Origin: an uncultured Roseovarius sp.
GTDB lineage: Bacteria > Pseudomonadota > Alphaproteobacteria > Rhodobacterales > Rhodobacteraceae
Reading direction: 5' to 3'
DNA: 64,000 nucleotides
Assembly (NCBI GenBank): GCA_947503145.1
Contig: CANNCP010000008.1
Coordinates: 1 to 64,000 of the forward strand
The translations under genes were made by a program, and so were the position numbers. Shown one piece after another: positions 1 to 8,100 of the stretch (the stretch's first letter is position 1; each line of letters begins with the position of its first letter). The notes beneath the pieces are model-generated. The model made no database searches. It saw only the letters and a program-made list of their open reading frames with translations, and had not been told where the DNA came from.

Positions 1-2
1 CA

Positions 3-297
3 AGACGACGAACCCCGCTACCAAAATCCAACCCGCAGACTCTCGTTATGAACGAGGGACCAGCGGGGGGCAGGTCAGATGCTGTCCGGCATCAGGAGGC
101 TGGTCTGCTATCCCTTGCGGAAGATGTTGCAGGTCATGCGCTCAAGTATCAAATGTCTGTTGCAAGATGCTGCCCTCCGGAAGCGGATGAGCGCGAATTC
201 GCGCTACGTAGCGGAAAGCGAGTTTGCAAGCCGCCATATTGCGGCCAGGTACGCGAAAGTTTATGCAGAGTTGATTGAGGCATATCGACATATATGA
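3..297 (+). pseudogene. Glycosyltransferase (GT4-type) C-terminal remnant, frameshifted
   Basis: Two overlapping frames together resemble the C-terminal end of a family 1/4 glycosyltransferase. Frame 3 (about 48-145) carries EGPAGGRSDAVRHQEAGLL, like the loop in which these enzymes read GG..D.V..GETGLL. Frame 1 (about 145-297) carries DAALRKRMSANSR followed by FASRHIAARYAKVYAEL, the usual C-terminal helix. Joining them needs a one-base shift near 140-150. Frame 1 has a stop at 49-51, and the sequence upstream of 48 no longer matches the expected E-x7-E sugar-nucleotide motif. I read this as the decayed 3' end of a gene that starts outside the window. The family call is by eye. Confidence 0.5.
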
Positions 298-450
298 TGA
301 GGTGAAGGCACCCAGTGGAATCTAAGTCAGCTTTGGACAACTCTAGTTTTACATCATGTCGTTTCAGGGTTGGCTATCTGATCGGCTTTTGCAAGTAAGG
401 GGTAGTAATTTGAATTCTGATACTCTTCTATAGCCCAGGTCCGGACCCTA

Positions 451-1542
451 ATGTTGATCAATTCAAACAAGCGTTATCTTCTGTCTCGACCAAAAGGAGG
501 TATTAACGACGCCCTAGTCCAGTTGGAGAAGACCTACCGTTATGCAGAACGCTATGGGCGAACGTTGATAGTGGATTTGTCACGTTCCGGGCTTCAGTGC
601 AACTTTGATGACCTGTTTGTCTCGCGTGCCAATATTAACTGCGAAGTGATTTCTTGGTCAGATGAGCTAGGTGTCGAGCTAGAGGAAGTGGCTTCGGTAC
701 ATCCAACTGCGCTAACCCACCGGATCAGCACATATCGGACTGAATGGAACCGCAACGCTGAAAAATTCTGTGATGTACAGTTCGGCATTCCGATAGAGTT
801 TGACTTTGAGGCAGATTATCCAGACCAACTATTGGTCTATGAGCAAGGCGGTGGCGCAATGACCGCCCTATGCGTTTTACGTCGTGTTTCATTGACCACA
901 TCCATAGCAAATGCGGTTGCGCGTCGGTTGTTGCCGATAGGGCAAGACTACGATGCGATCCACGTACGGCATTCCGATTACAGGACAGATTTTCGGCAAT
1001 TGTTCCTTCGCGCGAAAGCAGTGTTCCGCGGTCGACGGCTCTTGCTGTGCTCTGATAGCCGGGAAGTGAAAGAAGTGGCTGCGACCTATTTTGACGGTTC
1101 GGTCAATTTACTGAGTATTGCCGAAACACCTGATACAAATGGAGCTCCTTTACACTACGCGAAAGATATCGACCGCCAAGCAGCGAATATCGACTTGTTG
1201 TCGGAAGTCATAGCAATGGCGCGTGCAAAGCGTTTTTTGTTCACTCAACTGTCACCGAACAATACACTAGGTTTTTACTACCCATTCTCAGGAATTGCCA
1301 CATTAGTCACGGCACTTCGAGCAGATCCTGACGTCATAAAGGCATTGTTCGACAACGCCGATCCAAGCTTGGTGCGTCAGCTTTTTTTCCAAAGTCAAAA
1401 AAGGAGTCTACAATGGGATTTTCACAACACTGTCGCGCGTCTAGTCGCTCGGGTGTTTGAGAGGCGTTGGAATCGAGCAGCACTACGTAGGGCTAGGACA
1501 ATCTGCCGAAGAGTCAGGCGGACACCACAGATTGAGAACTAA
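451..1542 (+). CDS. Putative fucosyltransferase/NodZ-like glycosyltransferase
   Basis: A 363-residue protein of unproven substrate. Near the N-terminus is SRPKGGINDALVQLE (about 12-26), similar to the glycine-rich start of NodZ and O-fucosyltransferase-type enzymes. At about 170-176 it has IHVRHSDY, resembling the HxRxxD nucleotide-sugar site of that superfamily, followed by LLLCSDSREV (about 197) and FLFTQLSPNNTLGFY (about 263), where these enzymes place their late conserved loop. It is probably a cytoplasmic enzyme transferring a deoxysugar during surface glycan synthesis. It sits among other glycosyltransferases and is AT-richer than the genes beyond 4.2 kb, which suggests horizontal acquisition. 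The fold call is moderately sure; the donor and acceptor are unknown. Confidence 0.5.
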   Translation: MLINSNKRYLLSRPKGGINDALVQLEKTYRYAERYGRTLIVDLSRSGLQCNFDDLFVSRANINCEVISWSDELGVELEEVASVHPTALTHRISTYRTEWNRNAEKFCDVQFGIPIEFDFEADYPDQLLVYEQGGGAMTALCVLRRVSLTTSIANAVARRLLPIGQDYDAIHVRHSDYRTDFRQLFLRAKAVFRGRRLLLCSDSREVKEVAATYFDGSVNLLSIAETPDTNGAPLHYAKDIDRQAANIDLLSEVIAMARAKRFLFTQLSPNNTLGFYYPFSGIATLVTALRADPDVIKALFDNADPSLVRQLFFQSQKRSLQWDFHNTVARLVARVFERRWNRAALRRARTICRRVRRTPQIEN

Positions 1543-1618
1543 GATCAATACCGGGCCGCGTTTCCGAGCAGCGTAGACAATCCTGTTTTAACTTGAGCTA
1601 TGGTCGCTAAAGACGTAT

Positions 1619-2488
1619 TTGTCTGCGATGGTTCCTCAGTCTGCCAATAATCGCGTTACGGTGGTGACCGTCGCCTACAACAGCATGAGGGTGCTGCCCG
1701 AGATGGTCGCATCGATACCGGTGGGGACAAGTATCGTCATCGTTGATAATGCGTCTAACAATTGCGATGTTAAAGAAGAACTTGACGTACGCGATGGTAT
1801 GCAAGTCATCCACAACGTCGAAAATCTAGGTTTCGGCACCGCTTGCAATATTGGAGCCGCTCAGGCTCAGACGGAGTTTATTATTTTTTTGAATCCTGAT
1901 ACTCGGCTTCTTGACGGTTCGCTGGACGCTCTGGTCGCGGCGGCCGATGATTTTCCGACCGCCTCAGCATTCAATCCGGCCATAACCGATAACCACAACC
2001 GTCCATACTTTAAGCGGAGCAGTGTGCTTCTGCAGGATTTTCGTAAACCGGCGCGCGGCTGGCCCTCAAGTAGTAGAGAGGTGGCGGTTCTAAGTGGGGC
2101 AGCGTTGTTTGTGCGCCGGGCGGCATTCGAAGCTGTAGGCGGATTTGATCCAAAGATTTTTTTGTATCATGAGGACGATGATATTTCTATAAGGTTGAAG
2201 GCGGACTGCGGTCCACTTTATTTTGTTCGGGATGCACGCGTGATTCATGACGGTGGTAATGCCAGCCCCCGTAGCCCAAAAACAGCCGCACTAAAGGCAT
2301 TTCACATGGGCTGCTCGCGTATTTATGCAGCGCGGAAATACAACATCTTAGGGGCCGAACGTAAGGCGCTATTGACGGCGCTTACCCAGCTAGCCTCGCC
2401 AGTCAATCTATTCTCAGCACGCAAAAGGGCTAAACAAACCGCTTTTCTGAGGGGTGTCCTTTGGGCGGTAAGAAATAGGTCTGGATAA
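1619..2488 (+). CDS. Family 2 glycosyltransferase (rhamnosyltransferase-like)
   Basis: GT-A fold glycosyltransferase of 289 residues from a TTG start; an ATG at 1628 is an equally possible start (286 residues). VTVVTVAYNSMRVLPEM opens the nucleotide-binding half. IVDNASNN, then FLNPDTRLLD (about 90-100), supply the metal/nucleotide acidic motif. SGAALFVRRAAFEAVGGFD (from about 159), followed by FLYHEDDDISIRL, is the acceptor-side signature typical of rhamnosyl- and related transferases. It probably adds a sugar to a lipid-linked or LPS glycan. It lies between the NodZ-like gene and a GT25 gene on the same strand, with spacers of about 75-110 bases, so co-transcription is plausible. Confidence 0.8.
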   Translation: MSAMVPQSANNRVTVVTVAYNSMRVLPEMVASIPVGTSIVIVDNASNNCDVKEELDVRDGMQVIHNVENLGFGTACNIGAAQAQTEFIIFLNPDTRLLDGSLDALVAAADDFPTASAFNPAITDNHNRPYFKRSSVLLQDFRKPARGWPSSSREVAVLSGAALFVRRAAFEAVGGFDPKIFLYHEDDDISIRLKADCGPLYFVRDARVIHDGGNASPRSPKTAALKAFHMGCSRIYAARKYNILGAERKALLTALTQLASPVNLFSARKRAKQTAFLRGVLWAVRNRSG

Positions 2489-2598
2489 TAGAATAGATTT
2501 CATACAGCCTGAAGCCTTCCCACTCGTCGTGATGTAATCTGCATTCCCTTGCTTTATAATGAACATAAGCGAAGCAGTGAAAATAGGATCAGTTCTTA

Positions 2599-3465
2599 AT
2601 GCGCTTGTCATCCTCTATCCCCGTGTTCCTCATCAATCTCGACCGATCACCGGAGCGTTTAGCGTCATTCGAGAACCAAGTGGAAGAGTTGGGCCTTACG
2701 TTTGAGCGGGTTACAGCGGTAGATCGTTGTGATATTTCAGAAGAAGAGGTTAAAAGGCTGCAAAAAAATAGTTCACAATTATTTCCATGGGATAAAGGAG
2801 CAATGGGATGCTTTCTGAGCCACCGAAAAGTTTGGCAAATTATTGTAAAGCGAGAGTTGGACTGGGCCTTCATTGCCGAGGATGACTTACATATCGCGAA
2901 AGTTAAGCCTTTTTACGTAAACAAGAACTGGATTCCGCACGATGCCAACATCGTGAAAGCAGAAACCTTTCGTTGCAGGGTTTCCTTGGCGCAAAGGTCA
3001 GGCGCGGAAGTAGATGGCCATGATTTGCGCAAACTGCAGTCCAGTCACATCGGAGGCGGGGGGTATTTTATAAACACCCACGCCGCACAGCTTCTTCTGA
3101 AGGAAACGCAAAGAGTTTGCGACCCGGTGGATCACATTATATTTGATCCCCTGTGCGGGATATTTCAGCAGATGAGTGTCTATCAGATCGATCCGGCGAT
3201 ATGTGTGCAGGACTTTCTGTTACAAGACGCTCGACATAAGGTAGGTTTCCGTAGCACCTTGCAGGGTGAGCGTAGAGGTTGGGATGGTTCCAAAATAAGC
3301 CCCAAACCAAAAGGATGGGCGAAGGTCCGGCGGGAAATCACGCGCCCCTTCAAACGGCTTGGCGAGCGCATATGGAGAAGCTGGTTAAATATGCGGCAGG
3401 GAACCACTTTCAAGGTTGTGCCCTACGTGGAAGATCGGCGATGGTATCAATCTAATAGGAAATAG
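2599..3465 (+). CDS. Family 25 glycosyltransferase (LPS-type)
   Basis: A 288-residue GT25 protein. IPVFLINLDRSPERL (about 6-20) is the hallmark N-terminus. FERVTAVD follows, then GAMGCFLSHRKVW (about 68-80) and WAFIAEDDL (about 90-98), which carries the conserved EDD acidic cluster of LPS galactosyl- and glucosyltransferases. HIGGGGYFINTHAAQLLL (about 150) matches the usual 'G.. GYFIs..aA..Ll' segment. It likely extends LPS or another surface glycan at the inner membrane. A 110-base AT-rich spacer separates it from the GT2 gene. No further gene follows on this strand before the IS remnant. Confidence 0.85.
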   Translation: MRLSSSIPVFLINLDRSPERLASFENQVEELGLTFERVTAVDRCDISEEEVKRLQKNSSQLFPWDKGAMGCFLSHRKVWQIIVKRELDWAFIAEDDLHIAKVKPFYVNKNWIPHDANIVKAETFRCRVSLAQRSGAEVDGHDLRKLQSSHIGGGGYFINTHAAQLLLKETQRVCDPVDHIIFDPLCGIFQQMSVYQIDPAICVQDFLLQDARHKVGFRSTLQGERRGWDGSKISPKPKGWAKVRREITRPFKRLGERIWRSWLNMRQGTTFKVVPYVEDRRWYQSNRK

Positions 3466-3567
3466 CATTGGGTCGATTCCCGCTCTTCCGAATTGGTCAG
3501 AAATATTGATCGCCAAACTTTTTCGGCGTCTATGATTTTTAAGATGGTTACCCCATAGGCGCTGACG

Positions 3568-4002
3568 TTAGACACTATCAATCAGCAGATGCAGCGGGCC
3601 GTTGGAACCCCGATACGGGATGTTCACGGCCAGCGTCTTCTGGCGGCGCGATAGTGTGCTGAAGTCGGGCGCCGCCCAGTTCAGACCGATCAGACGCAGA
3701 AGGCTTTCGACGAACCCGGTTGTCTGGCGCAACGCCATGCGGAACAGCACTTTCATGGAAAGGCATGTCTGTATGGCTGCGTTGCTATAGGTCTGCTGGC
3801 GGCCACGTCGACCCGTTGGTGCGGCCTCTCAGATCATCTCAGGGTCAAACCAGATTGTCAGCGAGCCACGGCGCTTGAGCGCTTCGTTATAGGCTGGCCA
3901 GTTTCTGGTCTTGTAGGTTGGGGGTGTAGGTCTGCTCATGCATCCCGGCTACCATGCTGGATTCACAAGATGAATCCAGCATGGGGTTTGTGCAACAGAG
4001 CC
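3568..4002 (-). mobile_element. Decayed IS5-family (IS903-like) element
   Basis: On the minus strand from an ATG at 3939, the translation reads MSRPTPPTYKTRNWPAYNEA, then GSLTIWFDPEMI. A TGA stop at 3829-3831 stands where a Trp codon is expected. After it come MALRQTTGFVESLLRLIGL and FSTLSRRQKTLAVNIPYRG, ending at LLIDS near 3575. This is the N-terminal part of an IS5-type DDE transposase; the catalytic region is missing, so the element cannot move itself. At 3987-4002 the minus strand reads GGCTCTGTTGCACAAA, one base from the usual IS903-group terminal repeat GGCTTTGTTGCACAAA. The opposite end is not visible. The remnant separates the glycosyltransferase block from the liv operon. Confidence 0.85.
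3952..3984. repeat. Perfect 14-bp inverted repeat inside the IS remnant
   Basis: CCATGCTGGATTCA (3952-3965) is followed by five bases and then its exact reverse complement (3971-3984). It lies between the IS terminal repeat and the transposase start. It could be an IS-internal regulatory hairpin, or a footprint of a second small palindromic insertion. Confidence 0.7.
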
Positions 4003-4230
4003 GGGCGGCGTTATTCATCGCTGGGCGGCAAAAGCCCCTTGGCCTTCGAACGAAAGGATGCCTAAACGAGCGCTTGGGGCGGAACTAAACCATGACAAGT
4101 CCAGGCCGACGCCTTCGCAAGAACCGTCCTCGGTCAAATGCGATAGCCCTGAGGTTGCGTCGGATACGCCTTGAAATATCGCGCGTTTGTTGTATTCATG
4201 TTGCATCACCGCAGAAGCTGGAGACAGCCT

Positions 4231-5028
4231 ATGTCCGATAAAAGTAACGCCAAGCCGCCCGTCCTCGAAGTTCGTGATCTGGTCAAGAACTTTGGTGGGA
4301 TTCGTGCGATAGATGGCTGTTCACTAAGCGTTCAGGAAGGCACGATCACAGGATTGATTGGCCCGAACGGCGCAGGCAAGACAACTCTTTTCAACCTTAT
4401 TACGGGCTATTTTGCCCCCGACTCGGGGCGGGTCTTTACCGATGGTGAGGATATAACCAGCCTGCCGCCGCATGGCGTGTTTCATCGTGGTATTTGCCGC
4501 ACTTTCCAGATTCCGCGCGAACACGGAACGATGACAGTTCTGGAAAACCTGATGCTGGTGACCCCCGGCCAGATTGGCGAACAGTTCTGGAACTGCTGGC
4601 TGCGCCCCGGTGCAGTACGTGCGCAGGAGCGCGAAATTCAGGATCAGGCAATGGAGGTACTGGATTTCATCAGCTTGACGCATCTCGCCCATGAGTATGC
4701 CGGGCGGCTGTCGGGCGGGCAGAAAAAGCTGCTGGAACTGGGGCGTATCCTGATGGCCAAGCCCCGTCTGGTGCTGCTGGATGAACCGGCGGCGGGCGTC
4801 AACCGCACCTTGATGAACAAGCTGGCCGAAAACATCGAAAAGCTGCGGCGCGAGCGCGGCATCACGTTCCTGCTGATCGAACACGACATGGATATGGTGA
4901 TGGAACTGTGCGACCCGGTGATTGTGATGAGCGAAGGGCGCCGCCTGATGGAGGGCCACCCTGAAGAGGTGCGCAACGATCCGGTGGTTCTGGAGGCGTA
5001 TCTGGGGGGGCAATATGGCGCTGCTTGA
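4231..5028 (+). CDS. livG: Branched-chain amino acid-type ABC transporter ATP-binding protein LivG
   Basis: A 265-residue ATPase powering an inner-membrane importer of the HAAT (LivFGHMJ) family. Walker A GPNGAGKTT is at about 44-52, the LSGGQKK signature at about 160, Walker B LVLLDEPAAGV at about 181-191, and the switch His in LLIEHDMD at about 215. The NRTLMNKLAENI stretch after Walker B is typical of LivG rather than LivF. The ATG at 4231 is chosen because GGAGA lies six bases upstream; an in-frame TTG at 4171 would add 20 residues outside the family alignment. The gene overlaps livF by 14 bases, indicating translational coupling. The transported substrate cannot be read from the sequence. 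Confidence 0.93.
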   Translation: MSDKSNAKPPVLEVRDLVKNFGGIRAIDGCSLSVQEGTITGLIGPNGAGKTTLFNLITGYFAPDSGRVFTDGEDITSLPPHGVFHRGICRTFQIPREHGTMTVLENLMLVTPGQIGEQFWNCWLRPGAVRAQEREIQDQAMEVLDFISLTHLAHEYAGRLSGGQKKLLELGRILMAKPRLVLLDEPAAGVNRTLMNKLAENIEKLRRERGITFLLIEHDMDMVMELCDPVIVMSEGRRLMEGHPEEVRNDPVVLEAYLGGQYGAA

Positions 5029-5722
5029 AGTCAGGAACGTCACTGCCGGTTATGGTGATACGGAAATCCTGCGCGATGTGTCGATGGAGGTCGGCGAAGG
5101 CGAGATGGTGACGATTATCGGCCCGAATGGAGCCGGTAAGTCGACCGTGATGAAAACCATCTTTGGCCTGCTGCATCCACGTACGGGATCGGTGCATTTC
5201 AACGACGAGGACATCTCGGCGCTGCAACCTTACCAGATCGTCGAGCGCGGCATGTGCTATGTGCCGCAGGTCTCCAACATTTTTACCGAGTTGACGGTTT
5301 CGGAAAATTTGGAAATGGGGGCGTTCCTGGCGAAGAAGGCTGATATAGAGGCGCGCAAGGAACGCATTTATGAGTATTTCCCCCGCCTGAAGGAACGCCG
5401 CCACCAGCGCGCGGGCAAGATGTCAGGCGGCGAGCGGCAGATGGTTGCGATGGGCAGCGCGCTGATGCTGGACCCAAAGCTGGTGCTGATGGACGAACCC
5501 TCGGCGGGGCTGTCGCCCAAGATGGTCGGCGTGATCTTTGAGCAGATCGAAAAGATCAACAAGGCCGGACCGGCCATCCTGATTGTCGAACAGAACGCCC
5601 AGCTGTCGCTCCAGATGTCGGACCGGGGCTATGTGCTGGCGAGCGGCGAAAATCGTTTCGAGGGCACCGGACAGGGCCTGCTGGACGATCCCGAGGTCGG
5701 GCGGCTGTATCTGGGAGGATGA
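5015..5722 (+). CDS. livF: Branched-chain amino acid-type ABC transporter ATP-binding protein LivF
   Basis: Second ATPase (235 residues) of the LivFGHM importer. Walker A GPNGAGKST is at about 39-47, MSGGERQMVAMG at about 136, and Walker B LVLMDEPSAGLSP at about 156. The length and compact C-terminus match LivF. Its ATG lies inside the end of livG and livH follows after a 33-base spacer, so the four genes form one operon. LivF pairs with LivG as the nucleotide-binding dimer under the LivH-LivM membrane pair. Confidence 0.93.
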   Translation: MALLEVRNVTAGYGDTEILRDVSMEVGEGEMVTIIGPNGAGKSTVMKTIFGLLHPRTGSVHFNDEDISALQPYQIVERGMCYVPQVSNIFTELTVSENLEMGAFLAKKADIEARKERIYEYFPRLKERRHQRAGKMSGGERQMVAMGSALMLDPKLVLMDEPSAGLSPKMVGVIFEQIEKINKAGPAILIVEQNAQLSLQMSDRGYVLASGENRFEGTGQGLLDDPEVGRLYLGG

Positions 5723-5755
5723 GCATGGGCATTGTGTACGGAAAGGAGGGTGACA

Positions 5756-6826
5756 ATGAGTATGCATGATGTTGCGGACGATACCGCGCCCCGCCACGAT
5801 GACCGCACCGGGCGCGAACGCATCCTCGCGGCGCTGCGCTCGCGCATCACTCTCGCAACCGCGCTGGCGCTGACGCTCGTCGTTTTCTGGCTGCTGGGAT
5901 ATCGGCAGGGCGCATCGGGATCGGATCTGTTGTCGCTGACGATCTGGGGCGTCATGCTGGGCGGAATTATCGCGCTTGGTGCGATTGGCCTGACGCTGGT
6001 TTATGGCGTGTTGAAATTCCCCAATTTCGCCCATGGCGAACTGGTGACATTTGGTACTTACGGCACATTTACCATTGCTGCACTTCTGCCAACCGGGGCG
6101 GCCCTCAGGCCGTTTTCCTTTGGCTGGGAACTGATGGTGGGCATGATCCTGACGATGCCGCTGGTGACGCTGGTGGCACTGGCCGTCGATCGGGTGCTGT
6201 TCAGACCACTGCGCGCGCGCGGCGCGGAATTGGTGCTGCTGGCGATGGCGTCACTGGCGGCGTCGTTCTTTCTGCGCAGCGTCATCTATCTGATCTGGGG
6301 TTCGGATTTCATGTTCTTCTATCCCGGTCGCGCCAATCCGATTCTGACGCTGCCGTTGAACATCCGCATCCAGGGCGATCAGATTTTTGTCTTGGTGTTG
6401 GCTGCAATCCTGGTCGCGTTGACCTGGATTTTGCTGTCGCGCACGCGCATGGGCAAGGCGATGCGCGCGACCGCCAATAACCCCGATCTGGCGCAGGTGC
6501 GCGGCATTAATACCGAGCGCGTGATCGCGGCGACCTGGGCGCTGGGAGCGAGCCTCGCCGTCGCGGGCGGCGTCATGTATGGTCTTGCCTCGCAGTTGCG
6601 CCCAGAGATGGGCTGGTTTCTGCTGCTGCCGATGTTTGCGGCCGTAATCATGGGCGGTATTGGCAGTCCGGTCGGCGCTATTGTCGGCGCCATAATCATC
6701 GGCATCGCGCAACAGGTTTCGTCATCGTTCATCAATCCCGCCTACGGTCCCGGCGTGTCTTTTATTCTGATGGTCGTCGTCCTGGTTCTGCAACCGATGG
6801 GCCTGTTCGGGCAGAAAGGAGACTGA
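5756..6826 (+). CDS. livH: Branched-chain amino acid-type ABC transporter permease LivH
   Basis: Inner-membrane permease of 356 residues with about eight hydrophobic segments. LTLVYGVLKFPNFAHGEL (about 80-97) is the LivH family motif, and GINTERVIAATWALGASLA (about 249) is the cytoplasmic coupling region that contacts the ATPases. The N-terminus carries roughly 30 polar residues before the first membrane helix, longer than in E. coli LivH. The ATG at 5756 follows GGAGGGTGACA, a strong ribosome binding site; an upstream in-frame TTG at 5732 would include that site in the coding sequence and is therefore rejected. livM starts two bases after its stop. Confidence 0.92.
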   Translation: MSMHDVADDTAPRHDDRTGRERILAALRSRITLATALALTLVVFWLLGYRQGASGSDLLSLTIWGVMLGGIIALGAIGLTLVYGVLKFPNFAHGELVTFGTYGTFTIAALLPTGAALRPFSFGWELMVGMILTMPLVTLVALAVDRVLFRPLRARGAELVLLAMASLAASFFLRSVIYLIWGSDFMFFYPGRANPILTLPLNIRIQGDQIFVLVLAAILVALTWILLSRTRMGKAMRATANNPDLAQVRGINTERVIAATWALGASLAVAGGVMYGLASQLRPEMGWFLLLPMFAAVIMGGIGSPVGAIVGAIIIGIAQQVSSSFINPAYGPGVSFILMVVVLVLQPMGLFGQKGD

Positions 6827-6828
6827 AA

Positions 6829-8037
6829 ATGCAACAGATCGATCTTGCGCGCTCTGCCTTTCTGTTCTTGCCGCTGTTCCTGCTGGGGCTTCTCATCCTG
6901 CCGGGCCGGGCAGCACTGCGCATCATCGCGGCGCTGGTGCTGGCTGCGCTGATCGGCTGGGGCTTGCCACAGATGCTGGACCGCGGCACGCTGACCTATC
7001 TGGTATCGTTTTCCACGATGGCGGGAATCTACGCGATCCTGTCGCTGGGCCTCAACAGCCAATGGGGGCTGGCCGGGCATGTCAATTTCGGGGTGGCCGG
7101 GTTTTTCGCCGTGGGTGCGTTTACGTCGGCGTTGTTCACCACAACAATGCCCGAAGGTGCGCTGGCCGCCTATTCACAACAGGCGTTCGGGCTGCAATGG
7201 CCGTTTCTGGGCGGGGTGATCATGGCCGGAATCCTGGCGGCCATCGTCGGGTTTTTCATCAGTATTCCGGTGCTCCGCCTGCGCACGGATTTTCTGGCCA
7301 TCGCCACGTTGGGCATCGCCGAGGTCATCCGCTTTATCTTTCAGAACGAGCGCTGGCTGGCCAATGGGCCGCAGCCGATGCGTGGCATCCCGCGTCCGCT
7401 CGATTGTCTGTTCAAGGATCCGGCCTGTTCCTGGCTGCCGCCCGGGGCGGCGGAATTTCTCGAACCGCTCAGCCCGCGTGACTACGTGTTTTTCTATCTC
7501 ATCGTCGTGTCGTTGATCCTTGCTGTGGTTTTCATAGCATTGGAACGCATCTCGCGTTCGCCCTGGGGGCGGATGCTACGGGCGGTGCGCGACGAAGAAA
7601 ATTCGGCTTCTATGAACGGCAAGAACGTTTTCTGGCGGCGTATTGAATCCTTTGTGGTTGGTTGCTTCATCATGGGGGTTGGTGGCGCAGTCTATGCGCA
7701 CTACGTCGTGAGCATAGACTACAGCCACTTCAACCCTCTGTTCGCTACGTTCATTATCTGGGTGATGCTTATGCTCGGCGGGAGCGGCAACAACAAGGGC
7801 GCGATTCTTGGTGCTTTTGCCGTCTGGGGTGTCTGGAGCGGGGCCGCGTTCATGATCGACATCGCCAGTCCGGCGCTGCAATTGATCTCGGATGACCTTC
7901 CGACGCGTGGTGCCTATCTGCGGTGGATGCTGGTCGCGCTGCTCTTGGGCGTGATCGTGCTCTATCGCCCGCAAGGCATCCTGAGCGAGCGCAAGAAAGT
8001 GTCCGATTTCATGACTGACGATGATGAACCGCAATGA
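6829..8037 (+). CDS. livM: Branched-chain amino acid-type ABC transporter permease LivM
   Basis: Second permease, 402 residues. GLNSQWGLAGHVNFGVAGFF (about 72-91) is the LivM signature. TDFLAIATLGIAEVIRF (about 151) and WRRIESFVVGCFIMGVGGA (about 267) are conserved membrane and coupling segments. A loop containing RPLDCLFKDPACSWLPPGAA (about 190-215) has two cysteines that could form a periplasmic disulfide; this loop varies in the family. The reading frame ends just before a strong terminator, closing the livGFHM operon. Confidence 0.92.
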   Translation: MQQIDLARSAFLFLPLFLLGLLILPGRAALRIIAALVLAALIGWGLPQMLDRGTLTYLVSFSTMAGIYAILSLGLNSQWGLAGHVNFGVAGFFAVGAFTSALFTTTMPEGALAAYSQQAFGLQWPFLGGVIMAGILAAIVGFFISIPVLRLRTDFLAIATLGIAEVIRFIFQNERWLANGPQPMRGIPRPLDCLFKDPACSWLPPGAAEFLEPLSPRDYVFFYLIVVSLILAVVFIALERISRSPWGRMLRAVRDEENSASMNGKNVFWRRIESFVVGCFIMGVGGAVYAHYVVSIDYSHFNPLFATFIIWVMLMLGGSGNNKGAILGAFAVWGVWSGAAFMIDIASPALQLISDDLPTRGAYLRWMLVALLLGVIVLYRPQGILSERKKVSDFMTDDDEPQ

Positions 8038-8049
8038 AACGGTGAAACA

Positions 8050-8084
8050 AAAAAGCGGGCATCCGATGGACGCCCGCTTTGTTT
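8050..8084. terminator. Bidirectional rho-independent terminator between livM and the binding-protein gene
   Basis: AAAGCGGGC (8052-8060) pairs perfectly with GCCCGCTTT (8072-8080) around an 11-base loop. Flanking A-rich and T-rich tracts give a U-tract on both strands. It lies between two convergent genes and can terminate both. Confidence 0.85.
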
Positions 8085-8100
8085 ACATGGTGCGTATCTC

